Positions 15,087 through 25,200 of a stretch of DNA of 34,737 nucleotides are shown in pieces. The position numbers were made by a program, and so were the translations under genes. This DNA is from an uncultured Collinsella sp. (GTDB taxonomy: Bacteria > Actinomycetota > Coriobacteriia > Coriobacteriales > Coriobacteriaceae). Below the pieces are notes generated by a model, which did no database searches, was not told the origin of the DNA, and saw only the letters and a program-made list of their open reading frames with translations. Numbering within the stretch: the stretch's first letter is position 1; each line of letters starts with the position of its first letter. The DNA lies in contig URAD01000016.1 of the NCBI GenBank assembly GCA_900545745.1, positions 1 to 34,737 of the forward strand. Direction: 5' to 3'.

Positions 15087-15102
15087 TGTTTCACATGAAA
15101 CG
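15087..15102. promoter_or_regulatory. Degenerate parS-like site after rlmN
   Basis: TGTTTCACATGAAACG differs from the perfect parS at two positions (one in the centre, the last base). It lies between the rlmN stop and its terminator hairpin, in non-coding DNA, 2.2 kb from the parS triplet. Confidence 0.55.
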
Positions 15103-15120
15103 TTTTGGGGTGCGACTCCC

Positions 15121-16173
15121 CTATGCGTTCTTCTGAACTTTGAAGCGCTGCTTCAGCTGTCCGCAAGCGGCGTCAATATCGTTACCACGGGAGTTACGAA
15201 TCGTGGTCTCGATGCCACGGGACTCAAGACGACGCTGAAGATCCTCAACCTTATGAATCGGCGACGGCTTGAGCTGGCTGCCCTCGATGTCGTTAAGCTG
15301 AATGAGGTTAACGTGGCACAGCGTTCCCTCGCAGAAGTCGCAGAGCGCCTGCATCTCGGGATTCGTATCGTTGACGCCTTCGATCATTGCATACTCATAG
15401 GTCGGGCGGCGGCCAGTCTTCTCGGTGTAGAGCTGAAGCGCTTCGTGAAGGCGAAGCAGCGTGTACTTCTTAACACCGGGCATGAGCTTATTGCGCGTCG
15501 ACTGGATGGCGGAATGCAGTGAAACAGCAAGCGTGAATTGCTCGGGGATGTCGGCAAATTTGCGAATACCGGGAATAACGCCACTGGTAGAGACGGTGAG
15601 GTGACGAGCGCCGATACCGATGCCATCGGGGTCGTTGAGAATTCGCAGCGCCTTGAGAACCTCGTCGTAGTTGGCAAACGGCTCGCCCTGGCCCATGAAG
15701 ACAACGCTCGTGGCACGCTCGCCAAAGTCGTTGGATACATGAAGTACCTGGTCGACAATCTCTTGAGCGGTCAGAGAACGCTTGAGGCCGTTGAGACCGG
15801 TAGCGCAGAAGGCACAGCCCATGCCACAGCCTGCCTGGGTGGAAACGCAGACGGAAAGCTTGTTACGACGGGGCATGCCGACGGTCTCGACGGAAACGCC
15901 GTCGTGGTACTCGAGCAGATACTTGCGCGAGCCATCTTTGGAAACTTGCTTGGTGAGTTCAGTGGGCGTGTCAAAGGCAAAAGCCTCTTTAAGCTGCTCG
16001 CGGAAAGCCTTGGGAAGGTTGGTCATATCGTCAAACGAACAAACGTTCTTCTCGAAGACCCATTCGATGAGCTGCTTCGCGCGGAAGGCGGGCTGGCCAA
16101 GTTCGGCCACGAGCTCGCGAATATCGTTTTGGCTCAAGTCGCGAATGTCCTGAGATTTAGTCCTGGGATTCAT
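15121..16173 (-). CDS. rlmN: Radical SAM rRNA/tRNA adenine C2-methyltransferase RlmN
   Basis: RlmN methylates C2 of A2503 in 23S rRNA, and in many bacteria A37 of some tRNAs. The protein has 350 residues. The 4Fe-4S cluster motif CxxxCxxC is Cys116, Cys120 and Cys123 (CGMGCAFC), the SAM-binding segment is MGQGEPFANYDEV, and the catalytic Cys337 lies in NDIDAACGQL, matching the methyl-carrying cysteine of E. coli. ATG 16173 follows GAAAGG. It is divergent from ddl and ends at a strong hairpin. Confidence 0.95.
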   Translation of the reverse strand: MNPRTKSQDIRDLSQNDIRELVAELGQPAFRAKQLIEWVFEKNVCSFDDMTNLPKAFREQLKEAFAFDTPTELTKQVSKDGSRKYLLEYHDGVSVETVGMPRRNKLSVCVSTQAGCGMGCAFCATGLNGLKRSLTAQEIVDQVLHVSNDFGERATSVVFMGQGEPFANYDEVLKALRILNDPDGIGIGARHLTVSTSGVIPGIRKFADIPEQFTLAVSLHSAIQSTRNKLMPGVKKYTLLRLHEALQLYTEKTGRRPTYEYAMIEGVNDTNPEMQALCDFCEGTLCHVNLIQLNDIEGSQLKPSPIHKVEDLQRRLESRGIETTIRNSRGNDIDAACGQLKQRFKVQKNA

Positions 16174-16188
16174 GGAAGCCTTTCGATT

Positions 16189-16218
16189 TTGGGGAAACGT
16201 AGAGGGTATCGCTACAAT
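16189..16218 (+). promoter_or_regulatory. Candidate promoter of ddl-dinG
   Basis: The -10 box TACAAT (16213-16218) is good. The only -35 at suitable spacing is TTGGGG (16189-16194, 18 bp), which is weak. It lies about 40 bp before the ddl start in the divergent gap. Confidence 0.5.
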
Positions 16219-16258
16219 ATGGTATCAGCTGCAGAAATTATAGAGGAGGAGTCTGCCC

Positions 16259-17224
16259 ATGCCGGGTAAAAGCCTAGAGAACATGCACGTAGCGGTCTTG
16301 GCGGGCGGTCATTCCGCTGAGCGCGAGATCTCGCTCAATTCGGGAAAGAACGTTGTAGTGGCACTGAAGGAAGCCGGCTACACTTCGGTGGAGCTGCTCG
16401 ACACGGCTGCCGATGATTTTATGGTAACCATGGCGACCGGCGGCTTTGACGTGGCGTTTATCGCCATGCACGGTGCCGGCGGCGAGGATGGCGCCATGCA
16501 GGGCGCCATGGAGACCCTGGGTATCCCCTACACGGCCTCGGGCGTGCTTGCCAGCGCCTGCGGTGCCGACAAAGAGGTCTCTAAGCTCCTGTACGCCAAG
16601 GCGGGCATTCCCATTGCCCCCGGCCTCGCACTCGAGGTGGGCGATGAAGTCGATATCGATCATATCGTCGAGGTTTGTGGCGAGCGCTGCTTTGTGAAGC
16701 CGGCCGTCAACGGTTCCAGCTATGGCATTTCCCTGGTCCATGAGCCCTCCGAGCTGCCCGCGGCAATCGCCAAGGCGTTTGAGTACGGCGACAAAGTGCT
16801 GGTCGAGAAGTGCATCGAGGGTACCGAGATCACCGTCGGCGTATACGGCGAGGACGACGTGCGCGCTCTGCCGATTGTCGAGATTCGTAAGCCCAAGGAC
16901 TGCGAGTTCTACGATCTGGACGTGAAGTATGTCGACCCTACGGACATCCATCGCATTCCGGCGCAGATTTCACCCGAGAATTACACTCGCGCTCAGGAGC
17001 TTGCCTGCGCTGCTCACAAGGCCCTCGGTTGCCTGGGTATCTCGCGCAGCGACTTTATCGTGAGTGAGGACGGCCCCGTCATCCTCGAGACCAATACCAT
17101 TCCCGGCATGACCGATACGTCGCTGTATCCGGATGAGATCCGCCACACCGACGACATGACGTTCCCGCAGGTCTGTGACAGCCTGATCCGTATGGGCCTT
17201 CGTCGAGCGGGCATTGCATGCTAA
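16259..17224 (+). CDS. ddl: D-alanine--D-alanine ligase
   Basis: An ATP-grasp ligase that joins two D-Ala for peptidoglycan precursors in the cytoplasm. It has 321 residues. The N terminus VAVLAGGHSAEREISLNSG is the family signature, EKCIEGTEITVGV and the C-terminal VILETNTIPGMTDTSL are the ATP-grasp metal and substrate segments. GAGGAGGA lies eight bases before ATG 16259. The end overlaps the start of the next gene by 7 bp, so a cell-wall enzyme is translationally coupled to a DNA helicase. Confidence 0.95.
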   Translation: MPGKSLENMHVAVLAGGHSAEREISLNSGKNVVVALKEAGYTSVELLDTAADDFMVTMATGGFDVAFIAMHGAGGEDGAMQGAMETLGIPYTASGVLASACGADKEVSKLLYAKAGIPIAPGLALEVGDEVDIDHIVEVCGERCFVKPAVNGSSYGISLVHEPSELPAAIAKAFEYGDKVLVEKCIEGTEITVGVYGEDDVRALPIVEIRKPKDCEFYDLDVKYVDPTDIHRIPAQISPENYTRAQELACAAHKALGCLGISRSDFIVSEDGPVILETNTIPGMTDTSLYPDEIRHTDDMTFPQVCDSLIRMGLRRAGIAC

Positions 17225-20112
17225 TCGAGGACGCGGTTTCGTCAGGAACGCCGCAGTTTGTCATCGACTCCTATGCCACGCTTGCCGAACGCGCCAAAAC
17301 GCAGTCCTTCGGCCTTATCGAGGAAGATGTGATCGTCCTCGATACCGAGACCACAGGTCTTTCGGTGCAGGACAATGAGCTGATCGAGATCTCGGCGGCC
17401 CGTCTTTCGGGCCGCGAGGTCGTCGACCGCTTCGATACCTTCGTGCATCCCAAACAGCTGATTCCCGCCGAGATTACCGAGCTCACGAGCATTACAAATG
17501 CCGATGTGGCAGATGCCCCGTCGGCCGTTGAGGCCGTAGCCGCTCTCGCCGATTTTGTCGGTGGTTGCCCGGTAATCGCACATAACGCCACGTTCGACCG
17601 CTCGTTTATCGAGTCGGTCAAAGGCGGCGTCAACGTGAGCGATATTTGGATCGATTCGCTGGCGCTGTCGCGCATCGCGCTTCCGCGCCTGGCCTCGCAC
17701 AAGCTGTCTTTTATGGCCGATCTGTTTGGCTGTGACTCGGTATCACACCGTGCCAATGCCGACGTCGACGCCCTGTGTGGCGTATGGCGCGTGTTGCTCG
17801 TGGCACTCACCGACTTGCCCCAGGGCCTCATGGCGCGCCTAGCCGACATGCATCCGGACGTGCCTTGGTCCTATCGTCCAATCTTCTCATTCTTGGCGGG
17901 GCAGAACCCTGGTTATATCTTCTCTCTCAGCGCCGCTCGTGCTGACGTTCTCAAGGCCGATCGCGCCGACGATCGGGTGGACGCCGACGAACTGCCGGTA
18001 CTCAAGATGCCGAGTCGTGAGGAGATTGAGGCAGACTATGCGCCAGGTGGCCTGGTCAATCGCATGTACCCCACCTACGAGCCGCGTGATGAGCAGATCG
18101 CGATGGCGCTCGAGGTCCGTGATGCGCTGGTCACGGGCACTCATCGTGTAATTGAGGCGGGCACAGGCGTCGGTAAATCGATGGCCTATCTGGTGCCTTT
18201 TGCCGAGGCAGCACGCCGTAACAACATTACGGTTGGTATTGCGACCAAATCGAACAATCTTGCCGACCAGCTCATGTACCATGAGCTGCCAAAACTTGCC
18301 GAGCAACTGGACGGTGGCCTGTCATTTTGCGCTCTCAAGGGCTATGACCACTATCCGTGCCTGCGCAAGCTTGAGCGCATGAGTCGCGGCCAGGTCGAGA
18401 TTACCACCAAGCGCGATCCGGCGGACACGCTCACGGCGGTCGCGGTCATTATGGCGTACGTCTGCCAATCAGCCGATGGCGACCTCGACTCACTTGGCAT
18501 TCGGTGGCGCAGCGTCAACCGCCCCGACTTTACGACGGCCTCGCGCGAGTGTGCTCGTCGCCTCTGCCCGTTTTTCCCTGATAAATGTTTGGTCCACGGC
18601 GCTCGTCGCCGTGCGGCGCATGCCGATGTGGTGGTCACCAACCATTCCCTGCTGTTCCGCAATGTCGCGGCCGAGGGCAGGATTTTGCCTCCGATTCGTC
18701 ATTGGGTAATCGACGAGGCCCATTCTATCGAGCGCGAGGCGCGCCGTCAGTGGGCGCGCGTGGTGTCGGCGGACGAATCACGCGTTCTGTTTGAGCGCCT
18801 GGGTGGCTCGAGCACCGGCGCGCTAAGCCAGGTTTCCCGTGATTTGGCAACCTCCGAGGGCTCTACGCTCTATCTGGGCCTTACTGCCAAGGCAACGTCG
18901 ACGGTTGCGCGCGCGAGCATGGCAATCGCCGACGTGTTCGATGGCGTTCGCGAGCTCGGCCGCCGTGCCCGTGGGGGTTATGACAATGCCAATCTATGGA
19001 TTGGCCCCGAGCTGCGCGAATCTGACGACTGGCATGATTTCTTACAGTCGGCCTACGCTGCCATCGACGCATTGGAACAGGCTGACAAGAGCGTCGACGC
19101 GCTGGTGCAAGCCGTCGCCGCCGACAAGCCCGAGGTTGTTGTCGACCTGGGTGATATCTCGCGCCGCCTGCACGAGCTGGCCGAGAACCTCAAACTCATC
19201 ATTGATGGCACCGATGAACACTACGTGTATTCGCTGCAGGTCAATCGCAGGCTGCGTGCCGGCGGAGAGTCAATGACCGCAGAGCGCATCGACATTGGCG
19301 AGGCCTTGGCAACCGAATGGCTGCCCGAGGTTCACACGGCTATCTTTGCCTCGGCGACCATGACGGTGTCCAAAAGCTTTGAACACTTTAACCACGCGGT
19401 CGGCCTCGATCGCATTGGTGCTTCAACATCCACATCGCTGCACTTGGACTCGAGCTACGACTTCGATTCGAACATGGCTGTAGTCGTTGCGGGCGATATC
19501 CCCGATCCGCGCGATCGTGAGAGCTATCTTACGGCGCTCGAGCGCGTGCTGGTCGACGCCCATCTTGCCATGGGCGGATCGGTGCTCACGCTGTTCACCA
19601 ATCGGCGCGACATGGAAGACCTGTACGCCCGCGTTGAGCCCAAAATGGCCCGTGCGGGTCTGGAGCTCAACTGCCAGCAGCGCAACTCATCTCCTCGTCG
19701 CCTGCGCGACCGGTTTATCAACGAGCCGACCTCGTCGCTTTTTGCTCTTAAGGCCTTCTGGGAGGGATTCGACGCCAGCGGCGAGACGCTGCGCTGCGTC
19801 ATCATTCCCAAGCTGCCGTTCTCGAGCCCCACGGACCCGCTCTCGTGCGAGCGCAACCTGCGCGAAGACCGCGCTTGGGCGCGCTATTCGCTGCCCGAGG
19901 CGGTGCTCGAGGTCAAGCAGGCGGCCGGCCGCCTTATCCGCTCGTCGACCGATTGCGGCGTGCTGATTCTGGCCGACCCGCGCCTAGTGACGAAGGGCTA
20001 CGGAAAGAAGTTCTTAACGTCGCTGCCCACGAGCTCCTACCAGTGCATCGAATCGGCGCAGATCGGGCACTATCTGCAACTGTGGCGCGCACGCCACGAG
20101 CGGCGGCGCTAA
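17218..20112 (+). CDS. dinG: DinG-type helicase with N-terminal DnaQ-like exonuclease
   Basis: A 964-residue fusion. Residues about 36-195 form a DEDDh 3'-5' exonuclease: Asp42 and Glu44 (DTETTG), Asp127 (HNATFD), His177 and Asp182. The rest is an XPD/DinG superfamily 2 helicase: Walker A AGTGVGKS at 314-321, DEAH at 499-502 and the C-terminal QAAGRLIRS motif. Four cysteines between Walker A and DEAH (381, 445, 450, 457) suit a 4Fe-4S cluster, as in E. coli DinG. This domain order is common in Gram-positive DinG, but those of Bacillus lack the cluster cysteines. ATG 17218 overlaps ddl; the gene ends overlapping the convergent WYL gene by 4 bp. It probably unwinds R-loops or damaged forks. Confidence 0.92.
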   Translation: MLIEDAVSSGTPQFVIDSYATLAERAKTQSFGLIEEDVIVLDTETTGLSVQDNELIEISAARLSGREVVDRFDTFVHPKQLIPAEITELTSITNADVADAPSAVEAVAALADFVGGCPVIAHNATFDRSFIESVKGGVNVSDIWIDSLALSRIALPRLASHKLSFMADLFGCDSVSHRANADVDALCGVWRVLLVALTDLPQGLMARLADMHPDVPWSYRPIFSFLAGQNPGYIFSLSAARADVLKADRADDRVDADELPVLKMPSREEIEADYAPGGLVNRMYPTYEPRDEQIAMALEVRDALVTGTHRVIEAGTGVGKSMAYLVPFAEAARRNNITVGIATKSNNLADQLMYHELPKLAEQLDGGLSFCALKGYDHYPCLRKLERMSRGQVEITTKRDPADTLTAVAVIMAYVCQSADGDLDSLGIRWRSVNRPDFTTASRECARRLCPFFPDKCLVHGARRRAAHADVVVTNHSLLFRNVAAEGRILPPIRHWVIDEAHSIEREARRQWARVVSADESRVLFERLGGSSTGALSQVSRDLATSEGSTLYLGLTAKATSTVARASMAIADVFDGVRELGRRARGGYDNANLWIGPELRESDDWHDFLQSAYAAIDALEQADKSVDALVQAVAADKPEVVVDLGDISRRLHELAENLKLIIDGTDEHYVYSLQVNRRLRAGGESMTAERIDIGEALATEWLPEVHTAIFASATMTVSKSFEHFNHAVGLDRIGASTSTSLHLDSSYDFDSNMAVVVAGDIPDPRDRESYLTALERVLVDAHLAMGGSVLTLFTNRRDMEDLYARVEPKMARAGLELNCQQRNSSPRRLRDRFINEPTSSLFALKAFWEGFDASGETLRCVIIPKLPFSSPTDPLSCERNLREDRAWARYSLPEAVLEVKQAAGRLIRSSTDCGVLILADPRLVTKGYGKKFLTSLPTSSYQCIESAQIGHYLQLWRARHERRR

Positions 20113-21026
20113 AGCGGACAGACGAGGGTTTTTGCCATATCGCACAGACGCTTTGACAGGGCGGGTTCATCCAAGATGCGGATGGCTCCGCCCGCTGCGA
20201 TTATCTGACTCAGTAGCCAACGCTCGGAGCCGTAATGCACGGTTACCGTTGCCGTGTCTGCCCCGCTGCGCTCGATTAGGGTGATGCCGGCCCAGTCCAG
20301 ATGCTCCGCCATATCGAATGGCATCAGGAGCTTTGCGCTATGCTGCGTCCGGGCAAGGGAATCGTGGAGGGATGCGACGTCCGGTGCGTGAGACACGACG
20401 GAGTCTTCCGTCAAGGTGAGTCCCTCGATTTTATCCATGCGATAGGTGCGCTGCTCATCGACTGCGATGTCCCAGGCAATCAAGTATGTTTGGTCGCCGT
20501 TTGCCGTAATGCGCAAGGGGTCGACCAGACGCTCGCGTGGCCGTGCATCGTCCATCGAGCGATACGAGATGCGGCAGCGAACGCCGTCCTGAATGGCGCA
20601 GCTCAGCTGCTGCCAGTGCGACCCGTGGTTGACGGTGTCAAAGACGCGCTGGTTATAGCCGAGCTCTTCGGGTAGAAGAGCATGCCGAATCCGGGCTGCC
20701 GTCTGTGGCTCGATCCCCAACGATTCAAGTTCGTGGTCGAGCACAGCGCCCTCGGCGGCACTCAGGCGCAACGGTAGAACACGCCCGGCGTCGCCGGTGA
20801 GGACCACACGCTCGCCGCGGCATTCGCAGATGATGCGCGCGCCCGATTCTCGGTCCGCGAGCGTCGAGACGATCTCGAGAATCTCGTCGAGCGACACCCC
20901 TGTGATGTCAAAGCGGCTGCAAATCTCGGCTCGTGTCATGCCGCTCTCGCCGGCGGCGTAGAGGGCCTCCATGATGTCGATGGCGCGCGAGAGTCTCTGC
21001 TCGCTGGTGAGTTTACGCACGGGCAT
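20109..21026 (-). CDS. WYL-domain transcription regulator, PafC-like
   Basis: A protein of about 305 residues with an N-terminal helix-turn-helix (about 10-55, TRAEICSRFDITGVSLDEILEI in part) and a WYL domain in the middle (CRISYRSMDD, RERLVDPLRI, TYLIAWD, RTYRMDKIEGL). The first WYL position is Thr rather than Trp. In mycobacteria PafB and PafC form a complex that activates DNA-damage genes; this gene and the next keep that pairing. The start chosen is ATG 21026, overlapping the upstream gene by 14 bp; TTG 21047 is an alternative, and neither has a well-placed ribosome site. Confidence 0.83.
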   Translation of the reverse strand: MPVRKLTSEQRLSRAIDIMEALYAAGESGMTRAEICSRFDITGVSLDEILEIVSTLADRESGARIICECRGERVVLTGDAGRVLPLRLSAAEGAVLDHELESLGIEPQTAARIRHALLPEELGYNQRVFDTVNHGSHWQQLSCAIQDGVRCRISYRSMDDARPRERLVDPLRITANGDQTYLIAWDIAVDEQRTYRMDKIEGLTLTEDSVVSHAPDVASLHDSLARTQHSAKLLMPFDMAEHLDWAGITLIERSGADTATVTVHYGSERWLLSQIIAAGGAIRILDEPALSKRLCDMAKTLVCPL

Positions 21027-22035
21027 GCTCGTGCACCGTCCTTTCAATGAGGCGGTTCCACGCCTGCTTGAGCGATTTGGGGGCCACGGGCCTCATGCCG
21101 TCCACGGCGTGGGCCATGCAAAATGAGGCGGCGGCTTCAAGGTCACGCACGTCAACGGTCCAGGTCCATCCCGCATCGGTGTGTGCGAGCTCACCTCGCC
21201 CGCGCGTGAGGCCGTTGATCATATCGATCTGCGTCTGAGGGGCGAACGAGAACGTGGCTGCAACGGGCGGTCGGTCGGCAAAATCGAATTCAAAGAACAG
21301 ATAGTCGTTGAGATTGAAGTCCGCAGGGATGGCGTAGGCCTTCGAAGGACGCCAAGCGCGAACGATACGGTCGCAGCGGAATGTCCTGATGCCGTCGGTG
21401 ACATTGTCGAGGCCGCAGAAGTACGCCACGCCCTCGCGTTCGAACATGCCGTAGACGCAGACGGTACGTTCTTTCTGCTCGCCGCGTCCGTTCTGATATA
21501 AAAATCGCAGCGCGCATCGCTCGGCAAAGGCGCTCCATACCGCATCGACGGTGGGAGAGCGGCGGATTGGTGCTTCGTCCACCGTCGTCCTACCGGTGAG
21601 ATAGGCAATCTTGGAGCGAATATCGGCAAGCGGTGCGGCAAAAGTGGATGAGCCGGCCGCTAGTGTCTGGTCGATGGCGTTGAGCAGGATATCGGCGTCG
21701 TCTGCGGTGATGAGGCCGCCTGCTGCAAAGGTGTGCTCGCGGTCGATTGTCCACGAGCTTTCCTCGGTCTCCTGCGCACCGGCGGGGCGAACTTCCTTGA
21801 TTAAGATGCCACGCTCGAGCAGTTTGTCACGATCGCGCCGAAACTTGCGCTTATCCGAGTCGATGTTGCCCGAGCCATATCCCAGGTCAGAATCCAAGAC
21901 GATCTGCTCGGTCGTCAGCGGTTCGGGGGAGCTGTTGAGCACAAAGAAAAGATTGAGGATGCGCTGAGCCGTTTTATCGAAACCGGGCTCCGAACTTCCC
22001 TTTTTAATTGTCGCGGTCGCGTCGCTTGCCGTCAT
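21013..22035 (-). CDS. WYL-domain transcription regulator, PafB-like
   Basis: A protein of 340 residues. The N-terminal part (about 20-80, QRILNLFFVLNSSPEPLTTE) is a winged-helix region with RRDRDKLLERGI typical of WYL regulators. The WYL domain lies at about 160-235 (LRFLYQNGRGEQKERTV, AYFCGLD, FRCDRIVRAWRP). Paired with the PafC-like gene, it probably forms a heterodimer that senses nucleic acid or nucleotide ligands in the WYL pocket. ATG 22035 follows GAGGAC. Proteasome genes, the usual neighbours of pafBC in mycobacteria, are absent here; the neighbour is instead a DNA-repair helicase. Confidence 0.85.
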   Translation of the reverse strand: MTASDATATIKKGSSEPGFDKTAQRILNLFFVLNSSPEPLTTEQIVLDSDLGYGSGNIDSDKRKFRRDRDKLLERGILIKEVRPAGAQETEESSWTIDREHTFAAGGLITADDADILLNAIDQTLAAGSSTFAAPLADIRSKIAYLTGRTTVDEAPIRRSPTVDAVWSAFAERCALRFLYQNGRGEQKERTVCVYGMFEREGVAYFCGLDNVTDGIRTFRCDRIVRAWRPSKAYAIPADFNLNDYLFFEFDFADRPPVAATFSFAPQTQIDMINGLTRGRGELAHTDAGWTWTVDVRDLEAAASFCMAHAVDGMRPVAPKSLKQAWNRLIERTVHEHARA

Positions 22036-22233
22036 AGAGTCCTCGCATGAGAAGGTGGTTTGCTGCCATGATTTTAGTCCGATATGGAGATTAGGCTATA
22101 TCCTTGTCCGCTCGGGGCGTTAAGATGACTCGAATTCGGTCGTTTGCGCTCGCTCGGGGTATACTTTCGACTATATACGGTTCTAATGTGCATGCATTGG
22201 GCCTATTTGTCGGATTATGGATGTGGAGCGCAC

Positions 22234-25200
22234 ATGGCGAACACCCAGAACTATATTAACCACCTGCTGCAGAACACCGGCATTACGCCGGCATGCAGCG
22301 AAGAAGAGCGCTTGGCTGCCGAGGATATCGCTCAGATCTTCCGCAACCACGGCTTTGATCCCGAGGTTCAGGAGTTCAATGCCCCGGCGCCCGGTAGGTT
22401 GGCATTTGCCGTTACCGGTATTCTTGCGTTTGCCGGCGCCCTGCTGATGGGCATCGGCGGCGGTATCGGCTTGGTCGGCACCTTGCTGGCCGTTGTCGGC
22501 GCCGTTCTTTACGTGCTCGAGCGCACGGGCCACCCCGTGGTTTCGCGCCTGGGCAAGACGGGCGTGAGCCAAAATGTCATCGCCTACCACAAGGCCTCGG
22601 GCCCGCTCGCGTCTCCGCGCAACCGCCCGGTGGTCGTTGTCGCACACTACGACTCTCCCCGTGCTGAGCTGCTCGCCCGCGAGCCCTATGCTTCGTATCG
22701 TGCGCTCATCGCCAAGCTGTTGCCCGTTGCCACGATTGCCCCTGCTGCCGTTGCCATCCTGCGTATCCTGCCGCTCCCCGGCGCGCTCAAGGTTCTGCTG
22801 TGGATTGTCGCGATCCTCGCTTCCCTCGTTGCACTTGCCAACGCGGCAAACATCATCTCTAACCGCCACGTTCTTCCCTATACGTCCGGCGCGGTGTGCA
22901 ACAAGTCTTCTGTCGCCGCTATGCTCGGCGTTATGGACAACGTTGCTCCCTTCCAGGGCGAGAACGAGTTTCCCGACGATGTTCCGTTCGATACCTATTT
23001 TGGGGAGCAGAAACGTCGTGCCGAGGAAATGGCGCGCGCGGCGGCGGAGTATGCCGCGGCCCAGCAGCAAAACGACTACGGCAACACCATCGAGTACGAA
23101 GAGCCTACCTACGCCGAGGACGAGTTCGGTCAGCCGATTGCTCCCGACGCTCAAACCGAGCCCGAACAGGGCGAGGCTTTTGACGAGCAGATCGAGGGCT
23201 TTGAGGGTGCGTCTGCCGACGAGACGCTGATTGGCGCCATCGTGCCCGAGGATCAGAATCAGGCTGTCCAGGCCGAAGAGTTCAATGACGAGGTTCCCGC
23301 TGCTGAGCCGGCGGAGGAGCCTGCCGCGGCCGAGCCCGAGCCCAAGCTCTATCGCAACGCCGCCGGCAACATCCGCTTTGGTTCGGATGCCATCCGTGCG
23401 CTCGGAATGCTTCCCGAGTCCTGCACGCTCGATTACGAGGAGGGCGAGGAGCCGACGTTTGAGCCCGAGCCTGCGCCCGTTGTCACTGCGGATGATGAGT
23501 CTGCCGCGGTTACCGCTGCCGTTGCCGAGCCCGAGGCGGTGTCTGCGATCGATCCCGCGGCAGGACTGGACATTTTGGCTCCCGCCGCGCCGGCGCAAGA
23601 CGTTGCGGACGAGTCTGACGACGATTACGTTGAACAGCCGAGGCGCGTGTCTTACGAGAGCGATACTGATTTCTCTGCCGAGATTCCCGCGGCAACGCCC
23701 CATGCCGATATTGCATCCGCGTTCTCTTCGATTGGCGCCAGCGCTTCCAGCTTCTTTAAGGGTGCGCTTGCAAAGGGCAGGAAATTTGTCGACGATTTCG
23801 AGGAGAAGCGCGCTGCCGCACGCGAGGCTGCCGAGGCGGCACGTGAGCGCGCGGCGCAAGAGTTTGAGCAGAACGAGGCTATGCAGTCCGGGCCCGTCGA
23901 CGCTGCCGAAGCTACGACGTCCTTTGAGTCCCAGCAACCGACGTCAGCGGATGTTGTTGAGGCAACAACGTCTTTCGAGGCTCAGCAGCACGTCGATAGC
24001 ACCATGTCGTTTGATGCCGCGCAGTTCGATTCCACGATAACGTTTGAAAAGCAAGGCACCGCAATTGCCGAGCCCCTTCCTGTTTCCGATGAGCAGGGCG
24101 ACGCGGCAGACGATGACGAGCCCATTGATGCTGCCGAAATCCAAGATGCCGCCGAGGACGAGTCCGTCGAGGCCAACTCTGACGAAGAGCAATACGCGGC
24201 AGCCGATCAAGGTGATTCGACCGAGGTCGAGCAGGAGGAAGTGCCTGCGGTTTCCGAGACTCCCGAGACGGATGAGTCGAGGCCTTACTCCACGCAGATT
24301 TTCACCATGCCGACCCCGAGTGGTTCCGGTGCCACGGTTGCCAATGTTGCTCCCACCCAGGACGAAACGGTCGATTCCCTTATGGCCCAGATTTCCTCCC
24401 AGGCATCGCCGCGTCCGCAGATAAATGTTCCCGATCCGGCGTCGGCACCGTCGCCTGCACCTTCCTCGTCTCCGCTGGCTTCGGTCCCCGATCCGTCGCT
24501 GCCGTCTATGAGGCAGGCAAACGTTGCGTCTCGCACGTCGCTGTTCGACCTTCCCGATCCCTCTGCCCAGGTCAACGACCCCTTTGCTACTGCCCAGGGT
24601 CCCGAACCCACATCGGCACCCAAGTCTCGCAAACGCGGCCTGGGTGGCCTGTTCGGTCGTAAAAGGAAAAACGAGCAGGACAGCATGAGTGATTGGCTGG
24701 GCGTCGAAGACGATTACGATGCCAAGAAGTCCGGTCGCGGTATCGGTTCGTGGGATAACTTCGAGGACGATAACGATGGCTGGAAGGGCGGCGCTACGTC
24801 TTCCGATGGCGCTTCTTCCGAAGATATGCTCTCGGCTGTCGCCTCTATGGGCGATGATGAGCTGCTCGGTCACGATATCTGGTTTGTGGCAACCGGCGCC
24901 TCGGATTGTGATGGCGCCGGCATGAAGGCCTTCTTGGCTTCGCATCGCGATAAGCTCCGCGGCGTATTCTTTATCAATCTTGAATCCGTCGGCGCTGGCA
25001 GGCTTTCGGTGGTGACGGTCGAGGGCGAACAGCAGCTGCTCAAGGGCGATCGCCGCATCATGAACCTGGTCAGCAAGGTGTGCAAGTCGTTCCATGTCGA
25101 TTGTGGCGCGCTCGAGATGCCCTATGCCAAGACCGATGCCTATGCCGCGCTTGAGGCGAGCCGCCGAGCCCTCACCATCGCCGGCGTGGACGGCACGCGT

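Noticed and set aside
22144..22233. Upstream start for the split M28-like protein, adding 30 residues
   Set aside because: It has no ribosome site and overlaps probable promoter sequence (TATACT at 22160-22165); ATG 22234 has TGGAG at good spacing.
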